From the NCBI GenBank assembly GCA_963576475.1, contig OY754969.1, forward strand, positions 31,050,226 to 31,114,225: a stretch of DNA of 64,000 bases, in the 5' to 3' direction. This stretch comes from Molanna angustata (lineage: Eukaryota; Arthropoda; Insecta; Trichoptera; Molannidae). Below, piece after piece: positions 32,010-44,676 of the stretch; positions within the stretch are counted from its first letter, which is position 1, and every line of letters begins with the position of its first letter. The notes beneath the pieces were generated by a model, which saw only the letters and a program-made list of their open reading frames with translations, did not search any database and was not told where the DNA came from. The position numbers and the translations under genes are program-made.

Positions 32010-32203
32010 CTAAATAAATAAATAATGATTTTTGGACTTATTTCCTTTTAAAACTTGGGTATCAAAGAAGTCTAGCTGTTTCCGGTGGTCTTCCAAAAGG
32101 AACTTTATTATGTCCTGCACATAGAAACGAGCCTGTTGCTGATCATTCTGTTTACATGAATTCTCCAAGACTCTTTTGAATCTACTCCATCTAACGATGT
32201 CTT
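32010..32203 (-). CDS. Candidate terminal exon of an unidentified host gene
   Basis: The minus strand carries a splice-acceptor-like TTTACACTACCTGTCAAATAG, then an open frame of about 64 residues: DIVRWSRFKRVLENSCKQ, NDQQQARFYVQDIIKFLLED, HRKQLDFFDTQVLKGNKSKN and HYLFI, ending in TAG at 32010-32012. AATAAA follows at 31971-31976, 34 bp past the stop, as expected for a 3' end. Composition is protein-like: charged, helix-prone, no low complexity. There is no ATG, so an upstream exon is required; the frame stays open back to about 32235. I see no transposon motif and do not recognise the family. It may be a real last exon or a retained fragment. Confidence 0.4.
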
Positions 32204-32239
32204 CTATTTGACAGGTAGTGTAAACATCAGCATTACAGA

Positions 32240-34055
32240 TTCAATCTCGAAGATAATTTGGTCTCGATATAACTTAGATAAACCTCTATAATATTGTTAA
32301 AGGAAAACTAATTATTTATTACGAATACATTTATTGAAAATTAAAATTGGCACGTGTCTCGGCGAAATAGAATTTACACCGATAAAGGATTCTATTATTT
32401 CTGTTAATAATAATAATAATAATTATTCATCGAACCGTTACTCACTAGATGGTACCTGTGTATTGGTGACAGCAAAACAAATTGAAAATCGATGAAACTT
32501 GTCGAAATCTATAATGAAAGCTCAACCAATAATTAATCACAGATTGCTCCGTTTCCATCTCAGAGGCAATTTATCTCAAATAATAAGAATAAATTCCATC
32601 TCAATAATTAAGGCGTTGGAACTATTGTTTCTTATTCGGAATAAGACAAATCATTGCTGAAAATAAAATGAACCTGCTTTATACTACTGTAATAATATAA
32701 ACATGGATAGTAAAATAAATGTTTTGGGGTAGGTGTTTATTGATTTCTTTAATCAGAAGGATTATATTATATATGTGCGTGTTCAAAAGGATTTTATTTA
32801 ATTTAAAATATCTACCTCCAAAATTGATACAGCTAAATGTCAGTTCATTAAATACTTGATAATATAGTATAATTTATGGTGATGAAGGGTTTCAAATAAA
32901 ATATCTACTTACATTATCAACACTGGTTTATTCGGAATAAAATAAAGATGCAATGAAATAATAAGTTAAATAATGATGTCGTGAGTAGGAACTTATAAAT
33001 TGAGATTTAACGCGACTCTATTCTATTAAACGATGAACGCATGAATGAATTGCATTGCACCATTGGCCTGCATCGACAGCGATAGGTGATTCGTTGATCT
33101 TCGTACATTGTCGTGAATCTTCGAGAATCGTCGAGGATATACACATTGCAGCTCGCTGACAGGAGCGCTGCTACAAATGCGTATGACAAAATAGAATATC
33201 AAATCGGTCCATAGTAGAACGGGAAGGGGCCATATAAACCTATAAACCCTTATTTGAAATCAAATTTCTTAAATATGTTAAACAGTTTGTTTCTAATAAA
33301 AACACCGTTAGTATTTTTAACATTTCTCTAGTGAATTTTCGTCGCATAATTTTAAAATTCTGCATAAATACCCCTAAAAATATTATTAAAAAAGTCCTTT
33401 ATTACAGCATTTTTTTAACTACTCCTTTTCTATATGTCGTAGAGAAATAAATATTTTATGTGCTTAAAGAGTGCATAAAATCATAGTGAAAGACCAATAA
33501 AAATTTTTCATATGAAGTCAGGTTTGTTCACAAAATGCTAAAAATCAAAAATTTTGGGTTTCCGATAATTTAAATCACGTATAAACCTTTTTTATCCCAC
33601 GCGACAGTTATCCGTACTAACTCGTACCTTCACAGTGCAAAAGGCGGTTTTAATTTATCATATTTTCAGTCACTAGACTTACATGCCCTCCTGTTGTACT
33701 GAATATTTTAAAATCAATAAAAAAATTTAATCTTAAACATTTAAAATTGTATTAGTTCTACTATAAATAATTAGTTACGGGTTGTTTGAATGCATTTCTT
33801 TTATATTTTTTCTTCATCTGTATTAATCATGGTCGCCCAATACATTTAATGCATTTTGTTCTGTATCGATGTATACCTATATAATATGTACATACTGTTG
33901 ATAACTATTATTGTTGTAAAATGTTAGACTAAGTAAACTCTGTATTTATGTCGATCACAAAAATGTGATTATATTTAACCTCGATACAGGTTTTTTCCTA
34001 GTGAGGTTGAATACATTTGTGTATTAATTTTCAAAATATTATTTGTGAGATGAAA
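32240..34055. other. Gene-free stretch; possible short secreted-type frame
   Basis: Mostly AT-rich. The minus frame at 33007-33189 starts MSYAFVAALLSASCNVYILD, which looks like a signal peptide, in a locally GC-richer segment, but it is only 60 residues and has no known motif. Nothing else is supported. Confidence 0.25.
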
Positions 34056-34078
34056 TAAATAAATAAATAAATTTAAGT
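33800..34078 (+). repeat. Possible retroelement 3' end with (AAAT)n tail
   Basis: TATTTAACCTCGATACAGGT, then TTCCTAGTGAGGTTGAATAC and a terminal AAATAAATAAATAAAT at 34056-34072. The tail suggests a LINE/SINE 3' end on the plus strand; no coding remains. Confidence 0.3.
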
Positions 34079-34965
34079 TTTTTTTCTTGGTAGGTGCTAG
34101 GTATTGTCTTTTTAATCTTTCTAGAAAAAACAGAATCACTTTTGACCTGTTAGACCGAGGACTTCATACGAAAGAGCAGAGTCAGAAGATAGACGGACAG
34201 CTGCCTCTCAGGAGTAACTTTCAGAGAAAAAATTGATCCACGATCTGCATAAAGAAAAATAATTTAGGTGCATTTTAGTAAGTATCAAAAAACTGTTATT
34301 ATTCGAACTGTAACGGTTTTAAAATTGGCATAGTTGTTGTCTTTTGCCGTGGATCTAAACACAATAGAATAAAAGAACTCGCCAAAATATAAATTTCAGA
34401 TTTTGGTACGACGTTTATATATCAAGAAATATTAAAACAATTAAATGAAATGAAGATTGATTTGGACACGAATGATGAAAACATATAAACATTAAGTTCA
34501 TAAAAATAAAATAGATGTAAATCTGAGAGTATGTCGAATATTCTTAGAACAAAATCTAAAATTAGGTCTATGGAATCTATTTGGATATTTCTGACATTTA
34601 ATACGTAGTAAAACATGACAAGAATGATTGATGATAAATTTACAAGGAAATTTCATATGATGTAAACAAATATAAATACAATCAAGAAAGTGTTACAGAG
34701 AACGACCGAAGGATATAAGAGAAAACTATGAAAACAACAATCACATCCTCATACAGTCAACGTGTCATACACGGTTCGTGACAGACAAGGCTAACATTTA
34801 TAAAGTAGTAGTGAAATTACTACTATACGTAAGGTTTGGACATTTTTTTTTTCTTTGGTGCTTACATAAAAAATTGATTTGATTTAAATAGATATTTTGC
34901 AATCAATGTGATTTTTAATCATAATATGTGTTGTATAAGATGTAAAATCAACGTGCTTACGAAAT
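34079..34965. other. Spacer, nothing recognised
   Basis: AT-rich; short frames only. Confidence 0.35.
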
Positions 34966-34969
34966 TATT

Positions 34970-35160
34970 TAATATTTTTTTTTATTTATTTAAAAAATTA
35001 ATATATCCTTGTTAAACAAGTAAATTACTTCTTCCTACATTCCTTAAACTAAGCATAAATGCTTGTGCTATAGGTGAACGAAATCGGTCGAGGCAGGATT
35101 CGAACTTGCGATCACTGGATTACAAAGCCAGCGCGCTTACCGCTCTGCCATCGGCCCATC
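34970..35160 (-). mobile_element. tRNA-Thr-derived SINE, best copy
   Basis: The minus strand begins GGGCCGATGGCAGAGCGGTA (A box) and continues AGCGCGCTGGCTTTGTAATC, an anticodon arm with loop TTTGTAA (anticodon TGT). GTTCGAATCC (35097-35106) is a perfect B box. The non-tRNA body contains TTCGTTCACCTATAGCACAA and AGCATTTATGCTTAG and ends in an A/T-rich tail. The acceptor stem is not closed and the body is attached, so this is a SINE rather than a tRNA gene. Relatives: 36395-36545, 38545-38640 and 57030-57170, all on the minus strand. Confidence 0.8.
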
Positions 35161-35330
35161 TTGTAGTGCATTTTTATTTATTTATTTAATTTTTGTACAT
35201 AATATTAACAAATATAATGCACACTGGCGGGCTTATTGCCATTATGCAATTTATTCCAACCAATCAGATTACAGAGTGACAGAATTATACATGTACATCA
35301 ACAAAAAAATGAAATCTACAAAAGAATAAA
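35161..35330 (-). repeat. Possible LINE 3' end next to the SINE
   Basis: A TTTTTATTTATTTATTTAAT head is followed by ACTGGCGGGCTTATTGCCAT and TTTATTCCAACCAATCAG. A weaker version (GTGGCGAGTTTATGCCGTAT then TTTCTTCCAACTAACCAG) lies at 41081-41123, inside RepA copy D. Probably a retroelement terminus. Confidence 0.35.
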
Positions 35331-35399
35331 AAAAATATACATAATACCAAAATATATAAAATAAACATCATAGTAAAAAAAAAAGGATTGAGAAGGAAC

Positions 35400-36390
35400 A
35401 AGAAGAGGAAATCGAGATCAGTTCAATTTTATTTATGTTGCATTGATTTTTTTCCGGAGTCGAATTTTTATACGAAAATCGTTTGTATTATTTTTGTTTT
35501 TATGTTTTAAGTGTATGTTTTTGACAGTGGTACCAACAAAGATGATTTAATGACGCAATAGCTTTCGAGAGTATGAGTTTTGACGAGAACAAAAGAAAAA
35601 TGGCACAAAAAATAAAATCGGTTACCATTTTCCTAAATAAATCACCAAACATAATAAAAAAAATCACAAAAAAGGTACGATTACTTCAATTTTTCAAAAC
35701 TTTTAGAGTGATGCACGAAGATGATCGATTTTAATATTTTTTTTGTAGTCTTTTCACCCTAGTGTACAATCTGTTCAAATGTGTTTGGCTTGGCTCGGTA
35801 CTTGCCGGATACATTGTTATACGAATATTATGATTTGGCCTCAAAACGAACGACGAAAAAATTTCAAATTATTTAGTAGGCATGATACAAACGTAAAGAA
35901 TAATACGAAAGAAGATGTATAGAGAACATAAAGAAAGTATGTATATATAAAAAAAAACCCACGGAATATGTACGAATGTCGGTAATGCTCTCACTGTATG
36001 GCATCAAAAAGCCTTTCCAGGTAAACTGACCGTAATGGCAACCATATAAAGTGACGAGTTTTTCCGGGAATTTCTTCTCTCAGATGTTGTTTTTTTTTGC
36101 AACTACACACCGAATTTAGACACACTTTTACGGAAATGAAAATATGTTTCAACACTGTCTATAAAACAGCCTTGGACTTTCACGGGAGCTGATGGAATTA
36201 TATTCACGTGAAAATATCACTTTTGTGCTCTTCTTTGGCGAAACGATACAGTTCAGCCAACCTTGACTAACTTTATGGTGGTTCACGTTGTTCATCGCAA
36301 AGTGTTCAAACAAAAAATGTTTACTTTTTTTTCATCCATACGAATTTACTATAAAATTAGTGATTTATTGCTCTTTTAGATTTTTTATAA
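35400..36390. other. Spacer, nothing recognised
   Basis: AT-rich, no coding frame or boundary. Confidence 0.35.
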
Positions 36391-36394
36391 AAGA

Positions 36395-36545
36395 ATGAAT
36401 GAATTTTCTTGAAACAAGTACATACACATCTTCATATATTCCCTAAACTAAACATAAATGCTTGTACTATAGGTGAACGAAATCAATCGGTCGTGGAAGG
36501 ATTCGATTTCGGGACCAGTGGCGACTGGTCGATTGTATTTTTGAT
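36395..36545 (-). mobile_element. tRNA-Thr-derived SINE, diverged copy
   Basis: Shares ATAAATGCTTGTACTATAGG, TGAACGAAATC and the B-box region AGGATTCGATTTC with the 35-kb copy. The A-box half is lost or replaced after 36520. Confidence 0.65.
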
Positions 36546-37175
36546 CATTTTTGGTAGTGCAATTTTTTCCTGAATTAATAATAAATTAATAGGTATTTAA
36601 ACCATAAATACAATATAGGATATTTAAACAAATGTATTAAAGTCACAGTATTTGTTTTCAAATCATTTTAAAAACCGCGCCAGCGTTCTCTTTTATAAGT
36701 GATATTGTTATTTTACAATATTGTTTCACTGATTTATCAACATATGTCGTGAAGACAAATGTATGGGAGTATTATTCATACAATTTTCCTCTCAATCAAG
36801 TATTAATATACTAAGTAATTAGGTCTAAAGTTGTGTGTCAATATGTGACACTCGTATTTTAGTCGCGGAATCGGCTGTTTGTCATGTATACGTGGCACTC
36901 ATCTCTTTCAATACGAATGGCTTATGAATTAGAGAGCGAGATAGATGTATACATACTAATTACATCTAAGATATGATGAGCTTAGTGCAGCGCACGAGCC
37001 TGCACGAGTCTGCCTTATGAATTCAGTACAAGTATCGCTATTTCATCTGCCAGGGGACTATCTCTTTCTCTTCATACATACGCTATATTAAAAAGAAATC
37101 AATTTTAGGTCGATATGGATATCGCACGCCATACATTACATAATGATAATATTTGTATTGCGGTAGATTTCATTA
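36546..37175. other. Spacer, nothing recognised
   Basis: A less AT-rich part at 36880-37090 has ATCTCTTTC-type motifs at both sides but no clear TIR. Confidence 0.35.
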
Positions 37176-38193
37176 CTAGTTGCATGTAACACATGAGATC
37201 CAACTGTCGATAGCGATAGTATGTATAGTTGAAGAATATGTACCAAACTATAAACCCATAAATACAAATTATTGAATATTTTCAGATATTTTGTTTTCTA
37301 TACAACATATTATGTAGGTATGTATGTCAAGATATGATAGTATGGAGGAAGTTCCTTTTTTCCTACCCAGAATATGAAAATAGCATGATGGTATGTATGT
37401 TTGGAGATGAAGTATCAAACTATTAAGTCTTCTTACATATTGTGTATAGGCGACTGCCATACAAAATGTATGAAGCGATGTCGTCACTAAATTCAATTTT
37501 TAAAAAAATTGTTAAAAAAAATTGAGATCTTCTACTACAATGTTAATATTTTTTATAGTAAATTAAATTATCTAGTTGGGGTGTTTCGGCTTTTTTCGAT
37601 ATTTTTAAAATATTTGGAAATATAGGCAGTTAAACTCATAAATTTATCATAAAAAAAATATTTTTCTTAATAAAAAACGTTTGAGAAACCCTGGAATTTT
37701 TCTGAAAAAATTAATTTGAGGTTTTTTTTTCTATGTTTGTACCAATTTTCAGCGTTCTAGCTTTTATGGTTTCTGAGATATATGGAAAAATAAAATAAAA
37801 ATTCAAAAGTTGATAACCCCTGACTGAAACAAAAATTCAAAATTCTGAGTATAAAAGTTTTGTAGGCCTATAACTGTTTATATATTCTGAAATTTTGGGC
37901 TCTGTAAATTGAGCGGATCAAAAGTTATAAGGGGGGGACGGACACACACACAGACACACACACACACACACAGACACACACACAGACACACGAAATGTTC
38001 TACTCCGAATTCTGAGTAAATCCGTGTATGGAACATATATGCTGCGAAGCCTCTAAGTTGGTGTTTTTTGACTTCAAAGTTGGAAAAGCCGTGAAAAAAG
38101 TAGACCTCTCCATACAATTCTCGCGTATTCTGGCTTGATACATTGTCGATATGTTAAGAGAACAAAGTTCTCCTGAACAAATCGACAGTTGGA
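37176..38193 (-). mobile_element. RepA copy B: Helitron-like element
   Basis: Same ends as copy A: on the minus strand TCCAACTGTCGATTTGTTC at the start and CATGTGTTACATGCAACTAG at the end. The base before TC is A (complement of T38194) and the base after CTAG is T (complement of A37175). About 1018 bp with a CA/CAGA array at 37944-37995. More diverged from A and C than those two are from each other. Confidence 0.82.
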
Positions 38194-38545
38194 TAATATG
38201 ATGTCGATTGCGAGGGTATATATAATAATCAATTGGTTTATAAAAATAACAGTAATAAATTAAAGCGTAAAAATATATTAAAAACATATTTTAATATTAA
38301 TTTTTAGAATATACCATTTAAAAATTGGTAGTGCAATTGATCCAACGCACTTCATATAGAGTCGCCGCTGCTCGGGACTACTGGACTGTGTTCAGATTCA
38401 ACGCTCGACGTCGGGCGTCGAATGTACCTGAAGTTGCAGATTATGGCGTTTTTCACACCGATCTCACTGAATGCTTTCGAGCGGCGATTAAATCTGAACG
38501 CTGCATCGGGTGTTTAAATGTAATTTTTTTTTTAGATAAAAAATG
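38194..38545. other. Spacer; GC-richer block at 38345-38515
   Basis: CAACGCTCGACGTCGGGCGT and GGCGTTTTTCACACCGATCT resemble the outer flanks around 38970 and 39780 (AGCGTTTTTCACCCGACA, GGCGTTCGTTGTGAACGC). This may be a hAT-type MITE remnant. The 73-residue plus frame is not recognisable. Confidence 0.3.
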
Positions 38546-38640
38546 AATATGCCCTTGTTAAACAAGTACACATACATCTTCCTACGTTCCCTAAAATAAG
38601 CAAATAAATGCTTGTGCTATAGGTGAACGAAATCATACAT
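38545..38640 (-). mobile_element. tRNA-Thr-derived SINE, 3' half
   Basis: CCCTTGTTAAACAAGTACAC, CTTCCTACGTTCCCTAAAAT and ATAAATGCTTGTGCTATAGG then TGAACGAAATC match the 35-kb SINE body. The tRNA head is missing, so it is 5' truncated. Confidence 0.7.
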
Positions 38641-38689
38641 GTCTCTTTTTAGGTTATATATTCATCAAAAGACAACAATTGGGCAGTGG

Positions 38690-38785
38690 TGTAAATAATG
38701 AAAGGACAGGGACGGCTGGTGAAGGATTCTGGAGGAGGCCAGGGCCCACACAGGGCTGTAGCGCCAATGATGATTATGATGATGT
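38690..38785 (+). pseudogene. LINE 3' terminus, same family as 10.6 kb
   Basis: GAAGGATTCTGGAGGAGGCC then AGGGCCCACACAGGGCTGTA corresponds to the EEA(K/R)AHxGL end of the frame at 10585, followed by a (GAT)n-like tail. Only about 90 bp remain. Confidence 0.65.
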
Positions 38786-38969
38786 AAATAATGATCTCTG
38801 ACCTTTTATTATAAATTGTTGATTGATATTTTTATAAATTAACCTCTTTGTGAATGCATATTGTCATCATAAATTATATCAACTGATGTCAACTGACATA
38901 GTAGATAGCACAGAAACAAATAGAAGTTATCATTCCACAGATAAAATAGAAGTCAACAGATACTAAAAT

Positions 38970-39830
38970 TGTCAGAGCGTTTTTCACCCGACAATTTTAC
39001 CGAGGGTTTGGTGCGTACATTCGACGTTCTATCTGAAAGCCACAGAGTGTCTTTCGAGCGTCTGTTTTCGGTCATTGTGAACCAGCGTTGCCAAAGTCAA
39101 TTTACCAAATTCCCCGAAAATCTAAATCAAATTCTCCAAATTGGGGAAGTACAAATTCCCGATTCCCCAGAAATTCCCCACATAATTATAATCTCAAGAA
39201 AAATACAAGGTTTCATAAAAAAACAATAATATTTACACTTTAAACACTTAACACTTTACCCCAGTAACTCTCCGCATCATCATACATAGTCCATCAAGGC
39301 CATTTAGATAAAAATCCAGCATAGCGTGAACTAGCTATTCGTCATTAATTTTTGTATTTGCACAGAGTTTTCAAGCACTGAAAATGCTTTCAGCACAGGC
39401 ATCAGTTATTTACCTTAGATTTGTTGAGCATTTGAAGGATTCACAATAGATACCTATAATATAAATAAAAAGGATTTCTTAAATCAAATCTCTAAACAAT
39501 GTCCGATGTTAATTCATTTTAAAAATCTCGGAACCTTTTAAAGAAATCTGTAATAGCTGAACAGTGTACATTTTCATCTTTTATCAAATTAAAAGACGTT
39601 TTAATCACTAACCATAAAATTTTCGATGTATCAGCTATCGATAAATGGTAAAATTCACCACATTTACCCCACAAAAAGCCAATCCCCACAAAATCTCCCA
39701 TAGAGTTGAGATTCACCGCAATTTGGGGAATTCCCCACAAACTGGCAACGCTTTTATGGACCGCTTGGAGCGTTCTCTAAGCGCGCTCGGCGTTCGTTGT
39801 GAACGCAGCCCTGTATTACTAGCCCAGTGC
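38970..39830. mobile_element. Possible hAT-like element enclosing a second TIR element
   Basis: The outer ends begin CAGAGCGTTTTTCACCCGAC and, in reverse, CAGGGCTGCGTTCACAACGA. Both are GC-richer than the flanks. CAGxGxxxGxxTTCAC-like ends are seen in hAT MITEs, but the arms match only loosely and no 8-bp duplication is evident. Confidence 0.3.
39084..39752. mobile_element. 669-bp element with 10-bp TIR AGCGTTGCCA
   Basis: AGCGTTGCCA at 39084-39093 is inverted at 39743-39752. Both subterminal zones are rich in AAATTCCCC / GGGGAATT motifs in opposite orientation. The minus frame at 39519-39740 (SIADTSKILWLVIKTSFNLI) is weakly transposase-like but not conclusive. Superfamily unknown; no target duplication found. 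Confidence 0.5.
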
Positions 39831-40740
39831 GCTGATTAAACGCGAGATGAAAGTATTAAAGCGAAACGATGATCTAATTAAAATGAATACAAATAGTAGA
39901 ATTAATCATATTTTTGAGTTATTTTCAAAAAATACCGACGTTTATTTTTGGGAGGGCATTCCTTCCATCATAAGTGTTTAAAAAAATATTGTACCTGTCA
40001 ATGAGAGCAGAGGTCTTCCAAAACTAGTGTTGTTGTTTAAAACTCATTAAATGTTATTAAGCAAAGTTTTTACACCGTAATAATTTGTAAACAAACATAT
40101 TCAAATTAATATGAGTAGTTGATTTGTGGATTACAATTCACACATTGGTAGATATGATATTAAGAGAAAAATGGATCTTTGTATAATGAACTAAGACAAT
40201 ACTGCAGTTATTATGAACTTTGCGAAATATAATAATTTTAACGATAGCTTGTGAATGTACTGCGGTAAACTTAATACATAATTTGAGTTTCGGTTAAATT
40301 AACTTCACCGAAGCGACACTCCACGATGTTTTAATAACACCGCTGAACTGTGAACGTGAGCTACTAATGCATGTTCACAATGTCTTGTTACATTATAAGT
40401 ACGAGTATGTTCACCAACAGAACAAGGATTTTCAAGTTGATGAATCTATGAACACATTTAATATAAACACTATACTAACGTTTATCCTACTTCTTAAAAC
40501 TTTGTTTTTGCTTTCTTGGTAAGTTAAAACTCCTCAGTAGTGAAACGTTCCAAATTCTATGACATTTTTTATTTATATGCTTTTATATGGATGTATATAT
40601 TTTTTTATTAATAAAAACCTAATTGATCCTTTAAATATTGTACAGTGGAGGTTCTATTATATTTTTTTCTAACCAATCAGACCTAAAGTAAGATTAAAAA
40701 ATGCGGTATGAAATAAAAGGAAACTGGCAGTAGTACCTAA
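39831..40740. other. Spacer, nothing recognised
   Basis: AT-rich; no gene or element. Confidence 0.35.
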
Positions 40741-41645
40741 TTCAACTGTCGATTTGTACAAGAGAATTTATTTACATCTCGACAATGTTGAGATAAATAT
40801 ATTTTGTATGGCGTTTTGAACTATTTGCATGCAATAAAGAATATACAGATAAGCGTAGGTCTACAAAACTTGTATACTCAAAATATTGTTTTTTTTTACA
40901 GACGGGGATTATCAACATTTAAATTCTAATATTACATTTCCATATACCTACCCCGAAAACCATAGAAGCCGAAACGCTGAAAATTCGTTCAAATATATAC
41001 AAATAAAATATATCAGACTTGTTTTTATGAAATGATTTAAATAAATAATAATGAACACTTCCTTGCACCCTGCGCAAGTGGCGAGTTTATGCCGTATGGC
41101 AATTTCTTCCAACTAACCAGTGTTTCCAGCCCAGAGAAGCAATATTTGTGTGAGAAATAAAATTCTCCTCTGCTGGGTTTCAGGGTTTCTCAAACATTAT
41201 TTATTGAGAAAAACATTTTTTAGGTTGAATTTATGGGGTTAACTGCTTATATTTCTTTTTTTTTCAATAAAAAAACATCCCAACTAGATAATTTAATTTT
41301 CTATAAAAAATACATACATGATAGTATCAGTACATCTCAAACTTTTTTAACAATTTTTGTAAAGATTGAATATTGTGATAACATCGTTTCACACAATTTG
41401 TATGGCAAAATACACAATATCTACGGGGATTAGCTGATACATACATTGGATTGAGCTGTCGAACATATTCGGAGTAGGAAAAATGGACTGACTTCCACAC
41501 TATCCTATCCTGACATACATGTGTTGTATAGATAACAAAATATCTTTAAATATTCAATGATTTGGATTTGAGGGTTTGTAGTTTGGTATGTATTGTACAT
41601 AAAATCGCCATAGACTGGCGGATTTCATGTATTACATGCAACTAG
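40741..41645 (+). mobile_element. RepA copy D: diverged Helitron-like element, plus strand
   Basis: Starts TTCAACTGTCGATTTGTAC (TC of the other copies mutated to TT) after an A, and ends CATGTATTACATGCAACTAG before a T. Hairpin and CTAG are preserved. The CA array is absent. At 905 bp it is shorter and older than copies A-C, and its opposite orientation supports independent insertion. Confidence 0.78.
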
Positions 41646-42690
41646 TTATTACAAATTAAAAATATTATGTATTTGGCAAAGTACTATTAGGTGAATTTTA
41701 AATAAGTAAATAAATGTAACATAAAGCAGAATAATGTATATACGTACTAATTAAATGCATAAACAAGTTTACAAAATTGAGTTTCTGGCAGTCATTCTCA
41801 ATTGACCCAAGCAACGCCATAAGAAAAATATAAATAAAATTAAAAAAAATAACAAGTATTACAAAATGCATATATAAACTATGTTATAACAAAAAAATAT
41901 TAAGCAAATTTCACGATTAAATTTCGATAGTTAAATTTTCGTCTTCGTATCTTACGAATTTATTGCGGGAAAATTTTGTGAATTCACCATCGCGACGCTG
42001 AGCACATAAATCTTTAAATGTGTTCAGTTTTTGTGACCGTCTGTTCGTATTTGTAAATCGTCAACCACATTTGGATTTGCTCAGATTTGTCTAACTACGT
42101 GAGAATATTTCGTAGGCCTCGTTTGTAGGCAGGTTTTGCATCAGCGTAGAGGCGTAGAGTAGAGCCAGGAGTGACGTAGAGCGGAGCTAGGAGTGGCGTA
42201 GAATGGCGGTCGTGCGTGGCGCACATCTAATGAATTTTCAATAAGATCAAGTAGTATGAGTTTGCATCGAATGACAATGACTGATATTTTTCTCTCCTCA
42301 AACTGAAATATATTATTCATGAAACTAAAAGTACTCTCTCAACGGGAAACTGAGGATTTTTTCGACATGATATGAATTTATGTGTAAGTAAAGAGATACA
42401 GTGCCAGATTACATTTTCAGGTAGGTAGATATATTCGTCAAGAAGGCATATAAAAGTGTCTACGTTTATAGGTATTGAAGAAAAAGACATAAATTATCAC
42501 TATAAAAAGATTGAGCTTTTTTTATTATTTTCAATATTGATACATATAGTAAACATTACAATATAATAAACATTGTTCATTGTTCAATTGACTACTAAAC
42601 TAATTTCTGTGACAACATTTGGGAGCTTAATTTCCAGTATATTGGCATGAAAAATAATGATTAGCGAGTTAATGGGTGATTTCAATGATG
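41646..42690. other. Spacer with short GC-richer direct repeats
   Basis: GGCGTAGAGTAGAGCCAGGA then GTGACGTAGAGCGGAGCTAG and a third variant repeat at 42149-42200 with a unit of roughly 23 bp. Otherwise AT-rich. Confidence 0.4.
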
Positions 42691-42705
42691 GTAGGTCCCA
42701 TAATA

Positions 42706-42965
42706 CTTACTCAGCCTCTTCTTGAGTCCAGTATTGGACAAATACCTCCCGCTTGGACTTCCACTGGTCTCTATCCTGTGCTATTCTTCGCCATTCTGGA
42801 CCTGCCACTTTTTTGATGTCATCAGATCATCTGGTCTGAAGCCTTCCCACGCTTCTGCTTTCTGTTCTTGACCTCCAGTCCATCACAACTTATGTCAATC
42901 GTCCGTCCGACATCAGAGATATAAAAAAAACCAAATCTCCCCAACTCCACTTTAACTCCGCTATT
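42706..42965 (-). pseudogene. RTE-like LINE 3' end, second copy of the 17.7-kb family
   Basis: Nearly the same sequence as 17684-17935 (CTCAGCCTCTTCTTGAGTCC, TGGACTTCCACTGGTCTCTA, CACTTTTTTGATGTCATC). It encodes the WTQEEAE end in reverse with several substitutions, and a short A-rich insertion lies near 42921. The (GTAA)n tail is short (ACTTACT at 42706). 5' truncated near 42965. Confidence 0.78.
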
Positions 42966-44676
42966 CACAAACAGATAAAAATAGAAAGTACTTAATTGTT
43001 TTAAAATCTTGTAATCACACTCCGAAAGATAATTTAGGTATTTCTCTTATTTGTTTATTTATTTCATGCATTAGTTTAATAAGTTTACTAAAAAAAACTT
43101 AAAACTACATAGTACAAAGTGAAAAATAAAAAAAGGTTCTTGTTCTAGAAACTTGAGTTGGTGAGAGTTTAGTGTTTCCTTTTTGTATTACCGATATAAA
43201 AAATATCTACCTACTGGATAGGGAGAAATAATTCATATGATATTTTGTAAGTATTCCAAAGCCTTTGGTTTAACGGTAAGTACAAGGTATAAAATAAACA
43301 TACAAATACTCGGTTGTAAAATACTTTATCACGAGATTGGAAGAATATTATGATATGATGTACTGTATATCTTAAAACTAAGGATATTTGCTTGTATGTT
43401 AAAATATCAAATAAATCATACACGCTCTGAATAAAGGGAAAATATTGTTTTTGTATTACAGAAAGATTTATTGCATCAATTTCTCTGTTTTTCTTCCGTC
43501 AATTGAATTCCCTAGGTGCTCGAATTATTTTGGTACGAGAGGAGAGAATAAGATAAAATAGCGAGTTTCTTTCAAATTGTCGGAAACTTTCTCTATATGG
43601 GATACTACGCGTGTCAATAACTTTATTCTACCCAGAATATGTGCCAGAAATATTGTACCAATTACTAGAAAAATATTATTACTAGAGATAGATTACCTCT
43701 AAGATATTTTTCTGTTTCAAACTTTGTTGATGACCGGTATATTTTATTTATTTATTGTTTAGATGCTCACAAAAAAATGTTAAGTAAAAATGATTCCCGA
43801 ATCATTCGTGCACGGTTCGAAGTGAAAATGTAAGAATAAATATATAAGGCGAAAAATAAAAAAAAAGATTGAAAATAAAAAAATAACACAGCTATAGAAA
43901 ATTTTTCCAAATACTCCAGGAGAACTCATGTTTTATGAATTATCATAAAATATTTTTACACATTTGAAAAATAATGTTTTAAAAAAAATGCAGTGATAAA
44001 TTCGTTGAAATATAGTAAAAAAATTATATTAAAATATGTTATACGGCATACACAAAGTTTTTCATGAACATTACTATTTAATTTAATATTTCTTATTCAG
44101 CAAAAAACCTTTTTAACCCTACAGCAATATAAAGTTGATTGTATTCATATATGTTCGAAACTTGTCGTTTTCATTATATTATTATTGGTTTCGTTAAAAT
44201 TTTCAGTTTATAACCCAGTTAATAATTCCTTTGCGGTAAAGCTCAAAGGTCAACTCAACTTGCTTAGCCCTTATCACATTTATTAAAATATTTAACCAAA
44301 GTTGGATCCCACGACGCATTAAACAGTTGACTTAGCTAACGTATCACGGAAAATATTTTAATTTGTTTTATATATGTATAATCTATAATATAAGTATACA
44401 ATGTCAATTTAATTGCAGGGAATCAGCATTTTTAATAACTTCAACATTTTATTAAAACAAAAAAGTTACATATTTTTTATTGATACTGCTTAGTATAGGT
44501 AACTCGTTGGTTACTTTTCATGGAGTTTCATAATGACACATATAGTCAGAAAATGATTGACTCGAAATTGTTTATTATTTAATATGTTACGTGTTTAAGC
44601 AAACGTAGCACTTATAAGTATCAAAAAAATACCGTTTGTTGCCTTACCGTTCTCAGAACATGAAAATTGAATAAAA
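42966..44676. other. Gene-free AT-rich stretch
   Basis: Short frames only; no element termini recognised. Confidence 0.4.

Noticed and set aside
35085..35155. Functional tRNA-Thr(TGT) gene on the minus strand
   Set aside because: A and B boxes are good, but the acceptor arms do not pair and the sequence continues into a SINE body shared with three other loci.
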